Below, one piece after another: positions 1 to 9,639 of a stretch of DNA of 64,000 bases. Made by a program: the position numbers and the translations under genes. Source of the stretch: Spirillospora albida (GTDB lineage Bacteria; Actinomycetota; Actinomycetes; Streptosporangiales; Streptosporangiaceae); assembly GCF_000718255.1 (NCBI RefSeq), contig NZ_JOFJ01000002.1, positions 1 to 64,000 of the forward strand. Reading direction: 5' to 3'. Under the pieces are notes generated by a model. It saw nothing but the letters and a program-made list of their open reading frames with translations. It was not told where the DNA came from and did no database searches. Position 1 is the stretch's first letter. The number at the start of each line of letters is the position of its first letter.

Positions 1-95
1 TGCGGTCAGAAGGGCGTCCAAGTCAGTTTTCACACACCGACCATGGGCGCCCTTCGCCGTGCCCGCACCCGATCCAGCAATTTCCCATCAACGAT

Positions 96-455
96 CTAGG
101 CGTCACCGGGATCGCGTAGCGCGAGGGCGTCCGCTTCTCCGAGCCCCGCGCGCGCCGCCACCCGCCGCCGGACGCGGACCTCCGCGCTGGTGCGCGGCCG
201 GTACTTCGGCTCCCGGCCACAGCCGCACGTCTGGAATCCCTCATATTTCAGGCCCGCTCCGAGAACGGCTTCGACGGCTGTCCATCCGCTGTCATCGGTC
301 TTGCGGGGAGCGGCGAAGTCATGGCCGGCGAACACCATCGGGGCACGGCAACGCGTGCAGAGATGCTCGGCGCCGTCCCAGGCGTACTTGAAGCTCTGCC
401 GGCACGGGACGCAGACGTAGTGGACTTTGTACGTGACCTCCGCGTACGTGCACAT
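96..455 (-). CDS. Zn-ribbon-like hypothetical protein
   Basis: About 119 residues from the ATG at 455; an in-frame ATG at 497 would add 14 residues but has no ribosome-binding site. The N-terminal half carries CVPC and CTRC pairs separated by about 17 residues, a spacing typical of a zinc ribbon, and a further CGC near residue 78. The C-terminal part is Arg-rich (RTSAEVRVRRRVAARAG). I do not recognise a named family; the cysteine pairs suggest a structural zinc. It is divergent from the DinB-like gene at 527. Function unknown. Confidence 0.6.
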   Translation of the reverse strand: MCTYAEVTYKVHYVCVPCRQSFKYAWDGAEHLCTRCRAPMVFAGHDFAAPRKTDDSGWTAVEAVLGAGLKYEGFQTCGCGREPKYRPRTSAEVRVRRRVAARAGLGEADALALRDPGDA

Positions 456-526
456 GACTTGAGGATAACCCCATGACGGATCCAGGATCCGCGGCATGAT
501 GAGGACCCGGAAGAAAGGCTCGTCCC

Positions 527-1069
527 ATGACCGCCATTCGAGACTCGATCACCACGGTCTTCGACGATGTATGGACGCGCACCCGTGACCGGCTCAACGG
601 CCTCACCGATGACGAGTATTTCTGGAAACCCGCCCCGAACGGCTGGACGCTGCGGCCCGATTCAACGGGCAGATGGCACATCGACGGGGAGGGCGGCGGA
701 GGCCCCACGCCCGATCCCGTGCCTGTCGCCACCATCGCCTGGCGGATGGGTCATCTCGGACTGACGTTCACCGACTTCGGGACACGTCTGTTCCACGGAC
801 GCAACATCACTCTCGACGACGTCGACTTCTTCGGCACGGCGGCGGGCGGAGTGGAATTCCTGGAGAACGCCTACCGGGTCCATTGGCGCGAACCACTCGG
901 CGCGATGCCGGACGAGCGGTGGCCGGAGCCGTCCGGCCCGGCCTTCTTCGCCTACGCCGACCATCCCGTGCTCGGCACGGTATTGCACGTCCTGGACGAG
1001 TTCGCGCACCACGCGGCGGAACTGGGCGTCCTGCGGGATCTGTATCCGCACCGCCCGCCGACCGGCTGA
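527..1069 (+). CDS. DinB-like four-helix protein
   Basis: 180 residues. The pattern matches the DinB/YfiT-like helical bundle superfamily: an early histidine in WRMGHLG, aromatic FWKPAPNGWTL near the N-terminus, and a late EFAHHAAELGVLRDLY segment that supplies the remaining metal-type histidines. Members are often thiol-dependent transferases or metal-binding stress proteins, but the substrate cannot be read from sequence. The ATG at 527 is preceded by AGAAAGG about 12 nt upstream. The gene stands alone, followed by a small hairpin and the opposing tRNA-Ala. Confidence 0.7.
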   Translation: MTAIRDSITTVFDDVWTRTRDRLNGLTDDEYFWKPAPNGWTLRPDSTGRWHIDGEGGGGPTPDPVPVATIAWRMGHLGLTFTDFGTRLFHGRNITLDDVDFFGTAAGGVEFLENAYRVHWREPLGAMPDERWPEPSGPAFFAYADHPVLGTVLHVLDEFAHHAAELGVLRDLYPHRPPTG

Positions 1070-1196
1070 CTCCTGCTGTTCGCCCTGTGACCGGGCACGC
1101 TACGGGCACGAGCCGTCTTCGAGGAGACGGCGGAGGCGACGGATGCTTCGCTCTCATGCTCACGTGAAGCGCACGTGGCACGCGAAGGGCGAGACC

Positions 1197-1218
1197 CCAG
1201 ACCGGGACTTCGGTCTGG
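1197..1218 (-). terminator. Hairpin downstream of tRNA-Ala
   Basis: CCAGACCG and CGGTCTGG form an 8-bp perfect stem with a 6-nt loop, about 20 nt past the 3' end of the minus-strand tRNA-Ala. There is no T run, as is usual in GC-rich actinobacteria. Confidence 0.55.
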
Positions 1219-1237
1219 ACCTGGGCTTTCGAGTGGG

Positions 1238-1310
1238 TGGAGCCTAGGGGATTCGAACCCCTGACACCCGGCTTGCAAAGCCGGTGCTCTACCAACTGAG
1301 CTAAGGCCCC
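1238..1310 (-). tRNA. tRNA-Ala (anticodon UGC)
   Basis: 73 nt on the minus strand that fold as a standard cloverleaf. The acceptor arms GGGGCCT and AGGCTCC pair, the D arm contains AGCTCAGTTGGTAGAGC, the anticodon stem CCGGC/GCCGG encloses TTTGCAA (anticodon TGC), and the T arm is CAGGGGTTCGAATCCCCT(A). The discriminator is A and is followed by CCC, so the terminal CCA is not encoded. It pairs functionally with tRNA-Ile at 5993 as the usual Ile/Ala tRNAs downstream of gyrA. Confidence 0.97.
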
Positions 1311-1607
1311 TCGATCTCGGCCGTCTACCTGGGCCTACACCCGTGCGCCACGATCGGTGTCGATCGTACACCGTGGATCCGGGACGGACCTTCGGGTTTT
1401 CCGGCGCACGATCGTTGAGCCCTTTCGTCCGGCCGGGGAGATGGCCCGCTGGACGAGGGCGCGCTCAGAGCCCGGCGCGTTTCATGCGCCGGGTGGCGGT
1501 GTGCCGCGGAATGCCGTGCAACCTCCGCCGATCGCTCGGCGAGGTCGTGGACCCGGCGGGATCGAGGCAGGCGGTGCCTCGCTCACGCCGGGGCCTCTCG
1601 TCGTGCC
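1311..1607. other. Gene-free stretch with one strong hairpin
   Basis: No supported coding sequence. It contains a perfect 8-bp hairpin at 1471-1493 (CCCGGCGC, loop GTTTCAT, GCGCCGGG) that could terminate the minus-strand DLW-39 transcript. The part next to 1311 should hold the tRNA-Ala promoter, but I cannot fix it with confidence. Confidence 0.5.
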
Positions 1608-1727
1608 TCAGCTGTCGGAGGACGTGGCCTCGGTCCAGAGGTCGAGCTCGGCGCGGTCCTGCTGGAGGCGGCGCCAGACGGCGAAGCCACCGAGGGCGAC
1701 GACGGCGAGGATGAGAAGCTTCTTCAC
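1608..1727 (-). CDS. DLW-39 family small protein
   Basis: Exactly 39 codons, GTG start at 1727, TGA at 1608. The product begins VKKLLILAVVALGGFAVW, one short hydrophobic helix, followed by a charged tail ending in DLWTEATSSDS. This matches the actinobacterial family named after its length and its DLW motif, which is typically found just downstream of gyrA and the Ile/Ala tRNAs. AAGGGG lies about 9 nt before the start. It is probably a membrane-anchored peptide of unknown function. It is easily missed because it is short and begins with GTG. Confidence 0.88.
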   Translation of the reverse strand: MKKLLILAVVALGGFAVWRRLQQDRAELDLWTEATSSDS

Positions 1728-1948
1728 GGTGGGACCCCTTCACCTCAGTCTTATGAAGCGTCCAGGGAAGCGGATCTACGGCTCCCTGGGCTCTCCGAGC
1801 CTAGCAACCGATCCCGGGCGGTCCGCACCCACTCGCCGTTATCGGACCCTCCGTCCAATCGAAGGTGCCGACGCTGTCACGCCGCCGCCACCTCACCGGC
1901 CCGGGGCACGGCCGCATAATCCGGGGGACGGACCTTCCGGGAGTGCCG

Positions 1949-2158
1949 ATGGCCGAGGACGACTTCGGACGGTGGGAGCGCGAACTGCGGTCGGGCGCGC
2001 CGGAGGAAGAGGCGTCCGGCGGCCGCGGAATGGTCCTGGTCGCCGGGGTGATCGCGGTGGTGTGCGCGGCGGCGATCGCACGGGGCGCGGTGCCGCTCGG
2101 GGCCGCGGGGCTGGTGCTGTCGTCGATCATCCTTCTGTTGTGGCGCGCCGGGATGTGA
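1949..2158 (+). CDS. Small two-helix membrane protein
   Basis: 69 residues from the ATG at 1949, which has GGGAG 6 nt upstream; an upstream in-frame ATG at 1865 lacks a site and would add an Arg-rich leader. The first 25 residues are acidic and polar (MAEDDFGRWEREL). Two hydrophobic segments follow, about residues 28-43 and 48-66, ending RAGM. Likely a double-pass inner-membrane protein. No family recognised. It ends 13 nt before the SDR gene and could be co-transcribed with it. Confidence 0.6.
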   Translation: MAEDDFGRWERELRSGAPEEEASGGRGMVLVAGVIAVVCAAAIARGAVPLGAAGLVLSSIILLLWRAGM

Positions 2159-2171
2159 TCTGATCTCCGGC

Positions 2172-2963
2172 ATGGAGCTACGCGGAGCGAACATCCTGCT
2201 CACCGGGGCGACCGGCGGCATCGGCCGAGCGCTCGCCGAGGCCCTGGCCGCCCGAGGCGGGCACCTCGTGCTGACCGGCCGCCGCGCCGACGTCCTGCGG
2301 CCGCTCGCCGAACGCCTCGGCGGCCGCGCCATCGCCGCGGATCTCGCCGATCGCGACCGCACCGAGGCACTGCTGGACGAGGCGGGCGACATCGACGTCC
2401 TCGTGGCGAACGCCGCACTTCCGGCCTCCGGCCTGCTGTCCGACTATTCGGTCGAGGACATCGACCGTGCGCTGGACGTCAATCTGCGGGCGCCGATCGT
2501 GATGGCGAAGATCGCCGCCGAGCGGATGGCCGAACGTGGCCGCGGACACCTCGTCTTCATCTCCTCGCTCGCCGGCAAGACCGCGTCCGGCCAGGCGTCC
2601 CTCTACAACGCGACCAAGTTCGGCATGCGCGGCTTCGCGCTCGCCCTCCGCGAAGACCTCGGCCCGCACGGCATCGGCGTGTCCACCGTCTTCCCCGGCT
2701 TCATCCGGGACGCGGGCATGTTCGCGGACGCCGGCGTCATCCTGCCCCGCGGCGTCGGCACCCGCTCGCCCGCCGACGTCGCCCGCGCCACCGTCCGGGC
2801 CATCGAGCGGAACATCGCCGAGATCGACGTCGCGCCGCTGGGCCTTCGGCTGGGCGCCCGCCTCGGCGGCGTCGCGCCCGCCCTCTCGGCGGCCGTCCAG
2901 CGCCGGGCGGGCGGAGCCGAGATCTCCGCTGGACTCGCGGAGGGCCAGCGCGAGAAGCGCTGA
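2172..2963 (+). CDS. SDR family NAD(P)-dependent oxidoreductase
   Basis: 263 residues with the classical short-chain dehydrogenase landmarks: cofactor motif TGATGGIG (residues 11-18), NAA at about 79-81, a serine in ISSLAG and the catalytic YNATK. RR after the second strand (TGRRADVL) favours NADP(H). The C-terminal region (VAPLGLRLGARLGGVAP) is hydrophobic and may associate with membrane or substrate lipid. Substrate unknown. The ribosome-binding site is weak. Convergent with the EamA gene, 67 nt apart. Confidence 0.88.
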   Translation: MELRGANILLTGATGGIGRALAEALAARGGHLVLTGRRADVLRPLAERLGGRAIAADLADRDRTEALLDEAGDIDVLVANAALPASGLLSDYSVEDIDRALDVNLRAPIVMAKIAAERMAERGRGHLVFISSLAGKTASGQASLYNATKFGMRGFALALREDLGPHGIGVSTVFPGFIRDAGMFADAGVILPRGVGTRSPADVARATVRAIERNIAEIDVAPLGLRLGARLGGVAPALSAAVQRRAGGAEISAGLAEGQREKR

Positions 2964-3030
2964 CCCCGCGACCTGGTGCGGTGACGGCCAACGCGGCAGC
3001 CCATCGCTCTCCGCGCGGGCCTGCGTCCGC

Positions 3031-3948
3031 TCAGCGGGGCCCGCCGGACGCGACGGAGGGGACCTCGGCGACCCCATCCCCGGCGTCCGGTGCGCGGTGG
3101 GCCGTCGCCAGGACGGAGCCACCGAGGATCAGCGCGAACGATGCCAGGATCGTCCCGTTCAGGGGCTCGTCGAGGAACACCACTCCTGCGGCGACCGCCA
3201 CGGCCGGGTTCACGTAGGTGAACACCATGCCCCGGGACGTCCCGACCTCGCGGATGAGCTCGAAGAACACGATGAACGCGATCGCCGTGCACACGACGCC
3301 GAGGGCCGCCAACGCCACGAGGACGCGGCCGTCCGGCGGCGAACTCGGCCACGTCAGGGCCGCCGGCGCCGTGTAGGCGAGCGCGGCGAAGGCCAGGCAG
3401 GCCGCGGTGAGCTGGAGGGTCGGCACCTCCCCCAGCCGCCGCATGGCGATCATCGGTGCGATCGCGTAGCCGAGCGCGACCAGCATGACCTCGCCGATCG
3501 CCCACGCGCTGCCTCCGCCGAGATGCGGCGCGGCGAGGACCCCGACGCCGACCAGACCGATGAACAGCCCTGCCCAGCGCACCGGTCCGAGCCGCTCGGC
3601 GTCCCCCACCAGCATGCCGAGCACCACCGCGATGATCGGGACGGCCGCGACCAGCAGGCCCGTCATCGAGCTCGTCAGCCTGCGCTCGGCGTCCGAGAGG
3701 AGCGCCCACGGGCCGAGGATCTCCACGACGGCGAACACGAGCAGCGCCGGCCAGTGCCGCCGGACCGCCGTGCCGAACCCGCCCGCGCGCCAGGCGAGCG
3801 GCAGCAGGACGGCCGCGCCGATGGCGGTCCGCGCGAACACGAGGACGGGCACCGAGACGCCGTCCACGGCCACCTTGATCAACAGGTAGGGGATCCCCCA
3901 CAGCACGCTCATCAGCGCGAACAGCACCCAGCCTCGGCGACTCACCAT
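3031..3948 (-). CDS. EamA/DMT-family transporter
   Basis: 305 residues with about ten hydrophobic helices arranged as two EamA repeats of roughly 140 residues each, the drug/metabolite transporter layout. The second repeat contains the typical EPL segment (VVFLDEPLNGTI). ATG at 3948 is preceded by GGGAGG 6 nt upstream, which fixes this start against a longer open frame reaching 4308. Predicted role: export of a small metabolite or drug. The AraC regulator just upstream on the same strand is the obvious candidate to control it. Confidence 0.88.
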   Translation of the reverse strand: MVSRRGWVLFALMSVLWGIPYLLIKVAVDGVSVPVLVFARTAIGAAVLLPLAWRAGGFGTAVRRHWPALLVFAVVEILGPWALLSDAERRLTSSMTGLLVAAVPIIAVVLGMLVGDAERLGPVRWAGLFIGLVGVGVLAAPHLGGGSAWAIGEVMLVALGYAIAPMIAMRRLGEVPTLQLTAACLAFAALAYTAPAALTWPSSPPDGRVLVALAALGVVCTAIAFIVFFELIREVGTSRGMVFTYVNPAVAVAAGVVFLDEPLNGTILASFALILGGSVLATAHRAPDAGDGVAEVPSVASGGPR

Positions 3949-4112
3949 GACCTCCCGTCCGATCGGACCGGCCGCTCGACGGCCGCGCCCCCGGATTCCA
4001 GCCTGCGGAACGGCACCCACGGCCGTCTTGAACGCAATTGCGCACAATGCCCCGGAACAGCGCCGGACGCCCTCGCCCACCGCCACACCGTCCACCGGGG
4101 AGCGGCCGACGC

Positions 4113-4952
4113 TCAGAAGGTGGGGACGGGGGGATCGGTGGGGTGGACGCTGGTGCGGTAGGCGCCGGGGGTCACGCCCAGGACGCGGCGGAACCAGCGG
4201 GTCAGGTGGGCCTGGTCGGCGAAGCCGACGAGGGCCGCGGTCTCGGCCGGGCGGTGCCCCGCGTCGAGGAGCGCGCGCGCCCGCGACACCCGATGCTGGG
4301 CCAGCCACGCGTACGGCGGCATCCCGACCGCGTCGCGGAACGCGCGGAGCAGCTGGTAGCGCGACAGGTCGAGGTCGGCGGCCAGTTCGGCCAGCGTGGG
4401 CGGATCGCTCATCCGGTCCGCGAGCCGCTCGGAGGCGGCCTGGGCGATGCGGCGCGCGTGCGTCCCGTGGCGCGGTGCGTCCGGACGGGTGCCGCCGTGC
4501 CTCCGGACGAGGGCGCCGAGCGTCATCAGGAGGCGGCTCTCGCCTTCCAGGGGGTCGGCGCCCTGGCGGAGGGCGTGGTGGGCGAGGCGCAGCGCGTCGC
4601 CGAGCGGCCGGTCGTCGATGATCGCGTCACGGAAGTACGGCTCGCGGCCGTCCACCGAGCCGAGGAGGTCGGCGCCCGGGTAGAAGCACAGGTACTCGAA
4701 CCCCTGCGGGTCGGCGGGGCCGCCGGTGTGGGTCTCGCCCGGCTCGACCACGACGACGCTTCCGGCGCCGGAGTAGACCCGCTCGCCGCGGTAGCGCATC
4801 GTCTCCGTGCCGCGGACGGTCACCCCGATGGCGTACTCGTCGTGGACGTGCGGTGCGTAGTGCCGGCTGTCGAAGCGGGCGCTCAGCAGGTCGAGCGGCC
4901 CGCCCTGCACGCCGTCGACGCGCGTCCAGACGACCCGTTCGCCGCCGCGCAC
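4113..4952 (-). CDS. AraC-family transcriptional regulator
   Basis: 279 residues from GTG at 4952. The N-terminal half is a cupin-like ligand-binding domain (HVHDEYAIGV, later GSVVVVEPGETHTGG). The C-terminal ~100 residues are the double helix-turn-helix of AraC proteins: LAELAADLDLSRYQLLRAFR for the first, AALVGFADQAHLTRWFRR for the second, then GVTPGAYR. The GTG lies 4 nt after the stop of the small gene at 4957-5190, so the two are probably translationally coupled. Likely regulates the EamA transporter downstream; the inducer is unknown. Confidence 0.9.
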   Translation of the reverse strand: MRGGERVVWTRVDGVQGGPLDLLSARFDSRHYAPHVHDEYAIGVTVRGTETMRYRGERVYSGAGSVVVVEPGETHTGGPADPQGFEYLCFYPGADLLGSVDGREPYFRDAIIDDRPLGDALRLAHHALRQGADPLEGESRLLMTLGALVRRHGGTRPDAPRHGTHARRIAQAASERLADRMSDPPTLAELAADLDLSRYQLLRAFRDAVGMPPYAWLAQHRVSRARALLDAGHRPAETAALVGFADQAHLTRWFRRVLGVTPGAYRTSVHPTDPPVPTF

Positions 4953-4956
4953 GCCG

Positions 4957-5190
4957 TCAGGCGGGGAAGATATGGCGGAGCCGCCACCGGTCGTCGTCAC
5001 GGCCGAGCTCGGCGATGACCATGCCCTCCGCGCCGGCGACACGAACGCGGTATACCCGTCTGTTCTGGGACGACCCGTACGTCTTGAGGACCTCGTCGAC
5101 GGCGTAGCGCGAACCCCGCCACTCGTACGCGGTGAGCCGCCCCGCCGGGTCGTGCTCGGCGCGCACCGGTTCGTTCAGAAGGTGCCCCAT
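4957..5190 (-). CDS. Small conserved-looking protein, DUF6504-like
   Basis: 77 residues, ATG at 5190. The sequence is an all-beta pattern (LTAYEWRGSRYAVDEVLKTYG, VYRVRVAGAEGMVIAELG, WRLRHIFPA) resembling DUF6504-type proteins, which contain a short barrel with a WRG..Y motif; this family assignment is tentative. It has no signal peptide or membrane helix. It precedes the AraC gene by 4 nt, suggesting one transcript. Function unknown. Confidence 0.65.
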   Translation of the reverse strand: MGHLLNEPVRAEHDPAGRLTAYEWRGSRYAVDEVLKTYGSSQNRRVYRVRVAGAEGMVIAELGRDDDRWRLRHIFPA

Positions 5191-5950
5191 GAGTCCGGGA
5201 GCCTAGCACGCATTCGAACTGGTGTTCGCAGGTCGGGGGCGGGTCGCGGCGTCCGGCGCAGCCATCGTAGGGCCGCGCGGCGTCGATGCGTGGAAGCCGC
5301 GCAGCGGGACGGCGTCGTGGTGCCCGGATCGCTGGAGCGGAGGGCCTTGGGCTCGATGACGGCCTCCGTCCACAGAGCCGCACTGTTGAATCCACAGCCT
5401 GTGGATAACTTTCGTGCACAGGAACGCGGTTCTGGGGATTGCGGTTGTCCACCGTCTGTCCCCAGGTTACTCACAGATCGTTTCATCGGCGGGTGTGCTG
5501 TGGATAGGCTGATGACCAGCGCCGACCTTGCCTCAATGGCTCGCCCAGAGCTCTTTGTGCACAGTCTGTGGGTAACCCCGCTCCACAGGGTGACCTTGTC
5601 GGTGGATGAAGTTACCCACCGACAATCCCCAGCTTCGTCCCCAGCCTGACGGGGACACCTCGACTCATCACGGAGGTGGCGCTCCGCATGGTGATCAAGA
5701 GGCTCGCCCGGATGCGATCCAGAGCCGCCCTATGATCACCGGGGCGGGGCGGCGGTATTACCGCAGGCCAACGCGGCCCACTGGTTATCCACAGGATGTG
5801 GAGAACGGATGGGTCCTGTTTCCACGGCCTGGTCAGCGGCATCAGCCGTCCGTTACCCACACCTGTGGATAACTCCATGCACAGGTGCTCGTCCACTGAA
5901 GGGCCGCCGCGCGGGTACACAGCGCGGCCGGAACCGGCTCCAGCGGGGAA
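5191..5950. other. Gene-free region with a DnaA-box-like cluster
   Basis: No supported coding sequence. Three perfect TTATCCACA boxes occur at 5400-5408 (minus), 5785-5793 (plus) and 5864-5872 (minus). Near matches are TTGTCCACC 5444-5452, TGTGGATAG 5500-5508, TTACCCACA 5853-5861, TGTGGGTAA at about 5566 and GTTACCCACC at about 5611. Several are paired head to head (TCCACAGCCTGTGGATAA; GTTACCCACACCTGTGGATAA). The local base composition is lower in GC than the flanks. This lies upstream of tRNA-Ile and DUF3566/gyrA, about 10 kb from oriC. Confidence 0.7.
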
Positions 5951-5952
5951 CA

Positions 5953-5985
5953 GAAGAACCCCCACCGGTGACCGGTGAGGGTTCC
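5953..5985 (-). terminator. Terminator downstream of tRNA-Ile
   Basis: GAACCC...GGGTTC arms with an inner CACCGGTGACCGGTG palindrome form a long GC-rich hairpin within 10 nt of the encoded CCA end of the minus-strand tRNA-Ile. Confidence 0.7.
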
Positions 5986-5992
5986 TTCATGC

Positions 5993-6069
5993 TGGTGGGC
6001 CTAGGAGGACTTGAACCTCCGGCCTCATCCTTATCAGGGATGCGCTCTAACCGACTGAGCTATAGGCCC
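5993..6069 (-). tRNA. tRNA-Ile (anticodon GAU)
   Basis: 77 nt including an encoded CCA (5993-5995). Acceptor GGGCCTA pairs with TAGGCCC; the D arm is GCTCAGTCGGTTAGAGC; anticodon stem CATCC/GGATG encloses CTGATAA (anticodon GAT); the T arm is GGAGGTTCAAGTCCTCC. It lies downstream of gyrA and the DUF3566 gene, the conserved actinobacterial position. Confidence 0.97.
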
Positions 6070-6159
6070 GCACTTGCCGCCGCCCCGGCGGCGCAACGAG
6101 AGATTACCCCATCTGACGTGGCAACCGCGAATCGATTGGGCGGCGGCGGACGGCCCGCG

Positions 6160-7011
6160 CTACTCGGCCTCCTTCAAGGTGACCTCCACGCCGCCGACGA
6201 GGTCCGCGGCGAGGTTGTAGATCACGGAGCCGACCGTGGAGAGGGCGGTGATGAGAAGGACGTTCAGGGCGCCCACGAGGACCGTGTAGCCGAAGACGCG
6301 GAAGAACGAGAACCAGTTGTCGGCCTCGACGCCCCCGCCCGACTCGCCCTGGATCTTGGTGGCGCTGTTGATCGTGCCGCTGATCGCGTCGAACACGCCG
6401 AGCGCCGACAGGATCCCGTACAGGACGGTGACGGCGACGATGAGCACGACGAAGCAGACGACCGACATGACGAAGCTGAACTTCATCACCGACCACGGCT
6501 CGAGCCGGGCCAGCTGCAGCTGGGCCCTCCTGGCCGGCTTCGCGTCGCCGGACGGCTTCGTCGTGGCGGGCTTCAAATCCGGCTGGGCGGCCGGGCGGTC
6601 GTTCAGGACCGTCCCGGTGAACCCGCCGCTGGACGACGACGAGTTGCCCGTCGCCTCCTTGTGGACGACCGGCGTTTCCGTACGGTCCCTGGAGACGGAC
6701 GAGGCGGGCTCGGCCGGCTTCGCCCAGTCCGGGCCGTCCGCGGCGTCCTTGGCCGGCTTCCCGGGCTTGTCCGCCTTCTCAGGCTCGGCCTCGGGCTCCG
6801 GTTCGGACGCCTCGTCGGCGGCGGTGTCCGGGGCGTCCTCGGCGGCGGAATCCGCCTTCTCGCCGAGCTCCACCAGGTCGACCCTGGTCTCGTCGGCCTC
6901 GTCACGGCCCGCCTTGTCCGGCGCGTCGGCCACCTTCGTGGCCGGCGCGCCGCCGGACTCCTGCGCGCCCTTCCCGGACCCGCCCTCGGTCTTGCCGGGC
7001 TCGGTGCTCAC
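6160..7011 (-). CDS. DUF3566 membrane protein downstream of gyrA
   Basis: 283 residues. Residues 1 to about 165 are acidic, Ala/Glu/Asp/Pro-rich and predicted disordered. The C-terminal 115 residues are the DUF3566 domain: LEPWSVMKFSF, then two strong membrane helices (MSVVCFVVLIVAVTVLYGIL and FGYTVLVGALNVLLITALST), then YNLAADLVGGVEVTL. Nearly every actinobacterium has this gene directly after gyrA, as here with a 42-nt gap, so it is probably in the gyrase operon. Molecular function unknown. The long acidic tail points to the cytoplasm. Confidence 0.9.
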   Translation of the reverse strand: MSTEPGKTEGGSGKGAQESGGAPATKVADAPDKAGRDEADETRVDLVELGEKADSAAEDAPDTAADEASEPEPEAEPEKADKPGKPAKDAADGPDWAKPAEPASSVSRDRTETPVVHKEATGNSSSSSGGFTGTVLNDRPAAQPDLKPATTKPSGDAKPARRAQLQLARLEPWSVMKFSFVMSVVCFVVLIVAVTVLYGILSALGVFDAISGTINSATKIQGESGGGVEADNWFSFFRVFGYTVLVGALNVLLITALSTVGSVIYNLAADLVGGVEVTLKEAE

Positions 7012-7053
7012 GTGTCCTCCTGGCCTAGCCGCATCGTGACGAGGTCGGGAGCG

Positions 7054-9576
<2,523 letters not shown>

Positions 9577-9611
9577 GACCTCTTCTGCTCAGTGGGGAAG
9601 GAAGCACGGCG

Positions 9612-9633
9612 GCCCCGGGCGGCGGCCCGGGGC
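9612..9633 (-). other. Intercistronic hairpin between gyrB and gyrA
   Basis: GCCCCGGGC, loop GGCG, GCCCGGGGC: a perfect 9-bp stem in the 63-nt gyrB-gyrA gap. It could act as a partial terminator or an mRNA-processing site; no T run follows. Confidence 0.5.
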
Positions 9634-9639
9634 GGTGCC

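Noticed and set aside
1..95. Possible gene at the left edge
   Set aside because: Too little sequence, no clear start, stop or motif on either strand.
1160..1182. CACGTG motifs near 1160-1176 as parS
   Set aside because: The flanks (CTCACGTGAAGC and GCACGTGGC) lack the GTTT/AAAC arms.
5606..5872. Open frames in the DnaA-box cluster
   Set aside because: Short, Arg/His/Pro-rich, no ribosome-binding site, and interrupted by box-like palindromes.
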